Source: Elmis aenea (Eukaryota; Arthropoda; Insecta; Coleoptera; Elmidae). From it: DNA of 64,000 nucleotides. Numbering within the stretch: position 1 is the stretch's first letter; the number at the start of each line of letters is the position of its first letter. The stretch lies in NCBI GenBank assembly GCA_947652605.1, contig OX393577.1, positions 3,968,868 through 4,032,867 on the forward strand. The letters run 5' to 3'. Below are positions 60,914 through 64,000 of this stretch, in pieces. Under the pieces are notes generated by a model. That model was not told the origin of the DNA. It saw only the letters and a list, made by a program, of their open reading frames with translations, and did not search any database. The translations under genes and the position numbers were made by a program.

Positions 60914-61720
60914 ATGACTTTTATAGATTTACCAGAGTCAGAAGAAACACAAGAACCTTCAAAAAATCCAGTAAAAGATTCTCAAGATAGTGTCGATGAT
61001 AAAAAAAATAAAGATTCAGAAAATAAAGAATGGGGATACGATCTGTATCCTGAAAGACGGGGTAACAAACCATCCCTGACCTTAACGGGGGTACTTTTTA
61101 AGGGCAAGGGAACAGAAAATATCGACAAAATCAGATGCGAAAGAAACGTATACAAGTGTGTCAAAAATAGTCCGTTAGTTAAATTAATGATGGGAGCATT
61201 AAAAAGTTCGGGATGTCCGATAGACATTCGTCGCCATATATCGTGCGAGGAATGTGATTATTCAGTGAGTGGCGGTTATGACCCGCTTTTAAATCAAGTA
61301 GTAGTCTGCCAAAATGTAGCAACTAAGGAAGGTGTAGTTCAAGGCGTTCTTACGCATGAAATGATACACATGTTCGATTATTGTCGAAACGAACTAGACT
61401 TTAAAAACATAGAACATTTAGCGTGCACTGAAATAAGAGCGGCCAATTTAGCGCACTGCAGTTTTTTATCGGCTTGGATGCAGGGTGATGCGTCCATATT
61501 TAATATTAAGGAGCAACACCAAAATTGTGTTAAAACGAAAGCGATGGAATCGATATTAGCCGTTCGAAATGTTACCAAGTTACAAGCGATTGATGCGGTG
61601 GAACGAGTATTTTCAAAGTGTTATAATGACTTAGAGCCCATTGGAAGACGCCTGAGACGAAAATCGACCGACATGTACAAGGCGTTTGATGAAGCACCCT
61701 ATTATGGTTATGATCAATGA
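60914..61720 (+). CDS. ATP23: ATP23 mitochondrial inner membrane metallopeptidase
   Basis: A single exon of 268 residues. The zinc metallopeptidase motif HEMIH is at 148-152 with a downstream D155, in GVLTHEMIHMFDYCR. Other family blocks are CERNVYKCVKNSPLVKLMM, CPIDIRRHISCEECD, GGYDPLLNQVVVCQN, LACTEIRAANLAHCS and ERVFSKCYNDLEPIGRR. Cysteines are plentiful, as expected for an intermembrane-space protein stabilised by disulfides. In yeast ATP23 processes ATP synthase subunit 6 and acts as an assembly chaperone; the human homologue is XRCC6BP1/KUB3. The acidic N-terminal extension of about 40 residues (TQEPSKNPV..., DDKKNKDSENKE) is not part of the family core. The gene has a polyadenylation signal AATAAA at 61770-61775. 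Confidence 0.93.
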   Translation: MTFIDLPESEETQEPSKNPVKDSQDSVDDKKNKDSENKEWGYDLYPERRGNKPSLTLTGVLFKGKGTENIDKIRCERNVYKCVKNSPLVKLMMGALKSSGCPIDIRRHISCEECDYSVSGGYDPLLNQVVVCQNVATKEGVVQGVLTHEMIHMFDYCRNELDFKNIEHLACTEIRAANLAHCSFLSAWMQGDASIFNIKEQHQNCVKTKAMESILAVRNVTKLQAIDAVERVFSKCYNDLEPIGRRLRRKSTDMYKAFDEAPYYGYDQ

Positions 61721-62166
61721 ATCTTTTAATATTTATATCATTTTGTAGTTTGTTGTATATTTGTTAAATAATAAAGACACATAAAAGAATAAAAAAAGAC
61801 TTTATTTTCCAAAGTAAACAAATTATGACACGAATATAAATAGGCTACATATAGTGAGTGGCCCCACTAGTTCAGGATTAATTTTTGTAATGTTGTACAA
61901 CTAGATGATTTCCTATAAGTTTAACCGATTAAAGCTTAAAAATAGATAAATAGAAATAGCTGCTTTCTTTCTTATGGAACCAATTAAAACGTTTCGTTAT
62001 ATTTTTTATTCAGGCTGTTAAGCCTGTTTATTTAATTTTTTGTACAAGCTGTTACTCGAATCACATCACACATTTCAATTTGAATATCTGGATTAAATAA
62101 AAGTTAAAAAAAGGGCTTGCACAAGATGTCCCAAATTCGAAACCGAACATGAGCATCTCACTTAAC
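61721..62166. other. ATP23 3' region and transposon scrap
   Basis: The 3' UTR with AATAAA at 61770-61775 is followed by AT-rich sequence. At 62120-62160 ACAAGATGTCCCAAATTCGA resembles the CAGGGTG-type element ends. The piggyBac-like element begins after the TTAA at 62167-62170. Confidence 0.55.
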
Positions 62167-62170
62167 TTAA

Positions 62171-63955
62171 CACGTTGACTGCCAAGGTAACTTTCAGGAT
62201 TCCGCTCGCAGAAGACATATTATATTATTCAAAACTCTAATAATAATATTATTAACAAATTTTCAGTTCGTGTAGGCCAGCCTTGATTTTTCTGTCTATT
62301 CCCAGAAGCCACCTATCCATAAATACGCTTATATTCTGCGAGTTTAATCGTAGCTGCACGAAAATGACTATTAACAGCACCACGAGTCGATGAAAAATTA
62401 CAGACGGAAATTCAGGAACTGAAAAACGAATTAGCTGTGAAAACGGAAACGATTAAGGAGTACAACGAACGGTTGGCGATCCTCAATGAACTAGAAAAAA
62501 ATATAGAAAGCTTACAAACGAAACTGGATCAGATCGAAGAAGCTCTGCAGAAAGCTACGGAAACGTTCGAGAAGGAACAAAACGATTTAAAGGACGCCGA
62601 AAAAGTTCTGCGAGTCGAGCTCGCAGAGAAAAAAATGCACTTGATTGATAGAACCAAAGAATTAGAACTCCAAATGCAAGATTCGAATCAGAAAGATCAG
62701 ATGTACATGAACTTGGCCAAAGAAAAACGGGACTTGGAAAAGAACCTTAAACAGCTGCAAGAAGAAAACGGCGAGCTTAGTGACTTAAAGGAAAAATTAA
62801 CTATCCTTTCGGAATCGGCAGGGAAAATAGAAAAATTAGAAGCCGAACTCAAGCAAAAAGAAAAACATTTGAATACTCTGCACGAGAAATTTTCACACTT
62901 ACTCGAAGAATTGGCTCAAAAAACCAGCGAGTTTAATGAGGCCAAAACGAAGTTGTTGTTCAGCCAAGAACAGCTAAAAGAGAAAGACGAGGTGAACACA
63001 AAATTGGAAAAAGAACTCAAAAATAAGTCGGCCCAGCTCGATCTTTTAACCGAGAAAGCTGATGCTTTGAAACGTTCGGTCCAAGAAAAAAATCAACAGA
63101 TCACGGACATACAGGCAGCCGTTCGAGGCGAAAACAAATCTTTGGGCGACTTGGAAAGTAGAGTGAGAGATCTGCAAGCTTTACTGGTCAATCGCGAGAT
63201 GGAAATTCAAATTTTGAACGAGGATTCGGCACGTTACCAAGACGAAATTGTCGTCCTGGAAAACAAACTAAAAGATTCCCAAAATTTGTACAGCGGTGAA
63301 CACCAGCTGCAGTTGGCCAAAGCGCGCAAGGAAATTGCGGAAAAGGACCTGCAGATCGTGAAACTCAGAGCGGAACTGTCTAACTTGCACCAGGAGATCA
63401 CGCATTTGCATGATTTGATCAACGAGAAGGAAAAAATTATTAGTCAAATGGGCCACGACAGTAGAAGCCTGCACATGAGTCTCGAAACGATACAGAGTAA
63501 AATACAAGAAACCGGAAATATCGTGGATCTTAAGAAACGCTTGCAGGAAGAACAACAACACAACGTCACACTACAAGAAGAAATGCATAGCTTACGACAA
63601 CAACTTTCCAGCAACGAGTCTGCAGCTAAACCCCAAGATATGTCGATGTCCATTGAAGAAATTACAGGGCAAGTCCGTACCCAATTGGATTATTCTGCGC
63701 ACTTGGACTCGAACATCATAAATTCCCTCGCAGGCGGAGATAACTTCAATATACAGTCGCTTCCTTCGACGAACGATGCACAGACGCTCAAAGAAATGCT
63801 CGCCAAAGAACGTGTATTTAACGCTAACTTAAACAAAGCCAAAAGCAAATTACAGTTTGACTTACGAGCCATGGAACTGCAATGCGAAACATCGTAGTCG
63901 GCGTCCTGGATAAGAACGCAAACTACGAGTTATCTCATACTTGGCAGTCAACGTG
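62171..63955 (+). mobile_element. piggyBac-like non-autonomous element with coiled-coil cargo
   Basis: The ends CACGTTGACTGCCAAG and CTTGGCAGTCAACGTG are perfect 16-bp inverted repeats. They are immediately bordered by TTAA on both sides (62167-62170 and 63956-63959), the obligatory piggyBac target. The element is 1785 bp and has no transposase. The left 200 bp are AT-rich subterminal sequence with several hairpins; the remainder is a coiled-coil coding block. GC content is higher in the cargo than in the flanks. Confidence 0.88.
62368..63897 (+). CDS. Coiled-coil coding segment inside the piggyBac-like element
   Basis: Open for 509 codons from just after a TGA at 62365 to the TAG at 63895-63897, without an ATG near the start; the first in-frame ATG lies well inside (62634-62636, at KKMHLID). 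The sequence TTAACAG before CACCACGAG (62378) is a splice-acceptor-like boundary. Residues are almost wholly heptad coiled coil (ELEKNIESLQTKLDQIEEAL and onwards), followed by a short non-coiled block with SIEEITGQVRTQLDYSAHL and SLPSTNDAQTLKEM. Long coiled-coil proteins of centrosomes or Golgi (pericentrin/AKAP9-like or golgin-like) are the likely donors, but I cannot name one. It may be a captured exon or retrocopy of a host gene and may not be translated. Alternatively it is the last exon of an unseen upstream gene that a MITE pair happens to bracket. Confidence 0.5.
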   Translation, partial: LLTAPRVDEKLQTEIQELKNELAVKTETIKEYNERLAILNELEKNIESLQTKLDQIEEALQKATETFEKEQNDLKDAEKVLRVELAEKKMHLIDRTKELELQMQDSNQKDQMYMNLAKEKRDLEKNLKQLQEENGELSDLKEKLTILSESAGKIEKLEAELKQKEKHLNTLHEKFSHLLEELAQKTSEFNEAKTKLLFSQEQLKEKDEVNTKLEKELKNKSAQLDLLTEKADALKRSVQEKNQQITDIQAAVRGENKSLGDLESRVRDLQALLVNREMEIQILNEDSARYQDEIVVLENKLKDSQNLYSGEHQLQLAKARKEIAEKDLQIVKLRAELSNLHQEITHLHDLINEKEKIISQMGHDSRSLHMSLETIQSKIQETGNIVDLKKRLQEEQQHNVTLQEEMHSLRQQLSSNESAAKPQDMSMSIEEITGQVRTQLDYSAHLDSNIINSLAGGDNFNIQSLPSTNDAQTLKEMLAKERVFNANLNKAKSKLQFDLRAMELQCETS

Positions 63956-64000
63956 TTAAGAACAACACAGTCACTTAAATTTGGTCAACGTTGCTTAATT

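Overview
The window is nuclear DNA from an insect, most likely a beetle, although that rank is an inference. It is AT-rich, its genes are split by short GT-AG introns, and every recognised protein is a conserved animal protein. There is a short interstitial (CCTAA)n run matching the insect TTAGG telomere motif. Introns and spacers are crowded with non-autonomous DNA transposons and large fold-back elements ending in CAGGGTG-type termini. I rebuilt the gene models by hand from splice sites and protein continuity; every multi-exon model keeps its reading frame across all joins.

Layout: (1) 3164-13874, plus strand: 3' part of a BAIAP3/staccato-type Munc13 protein, with a 3.5-kb intron made mostly of a 181-bp tandem array. 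(2) 14020-20200: long AT-rich spacer with transposon scraps. (3) 20544-28263, plus: USP36/scrawny deubiquitinase, six exons. (4) 28660-30700: spacer with dead LINE and Tc1 pieces and a ~160-bp tandem array. (5) 30963-47175, minus: TGS1 RNA cap trimethyltransferase, nine exons. Its first intron holds a complete intronless Greatwall kinase gene (45055-46833, same strand) and other introns hold nested fold-back transposons, one containing a 1.5-kb 21-bp minisatellite. (6) 49549-53950, minus: double-chromodomain protein, four exons. (7) 54329-55392, plus: NDUFV2/ND-24 of respiratory complex I, divergent from the chromodomain gene across 378 bp. (8) 55750-58462, plus: ELMO/Ced-12. (9) 60914-61720, plus: single-exon ATP23 mitochondrial metallopeptidase. 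(10) 62171-63955: a piggyBac-like element with TTAA target sites carrying an open ~500-codon coiled-coil segment that looks like captured host sequence.

The genes do not form a pathway. They are housekeeping or signalling genes: vesicle priming, nucleolar/chromatin deubiquitination, snRNA cap maturation, mitotic PP2A control, chromatin reading, respiration, Rac activation and ATP synthase biogenesis. The most interesting parts are structural: the piggyBac-like element with its coiled-coil cargo, the Greatwall gene inside TGS1, the fold-back element with a minisatellite core, and two intronic arrays with higher-order repeat periodicity. Several non-autonomous elements have perfect 8-bp target duplications, so their ends can be placed to the base.
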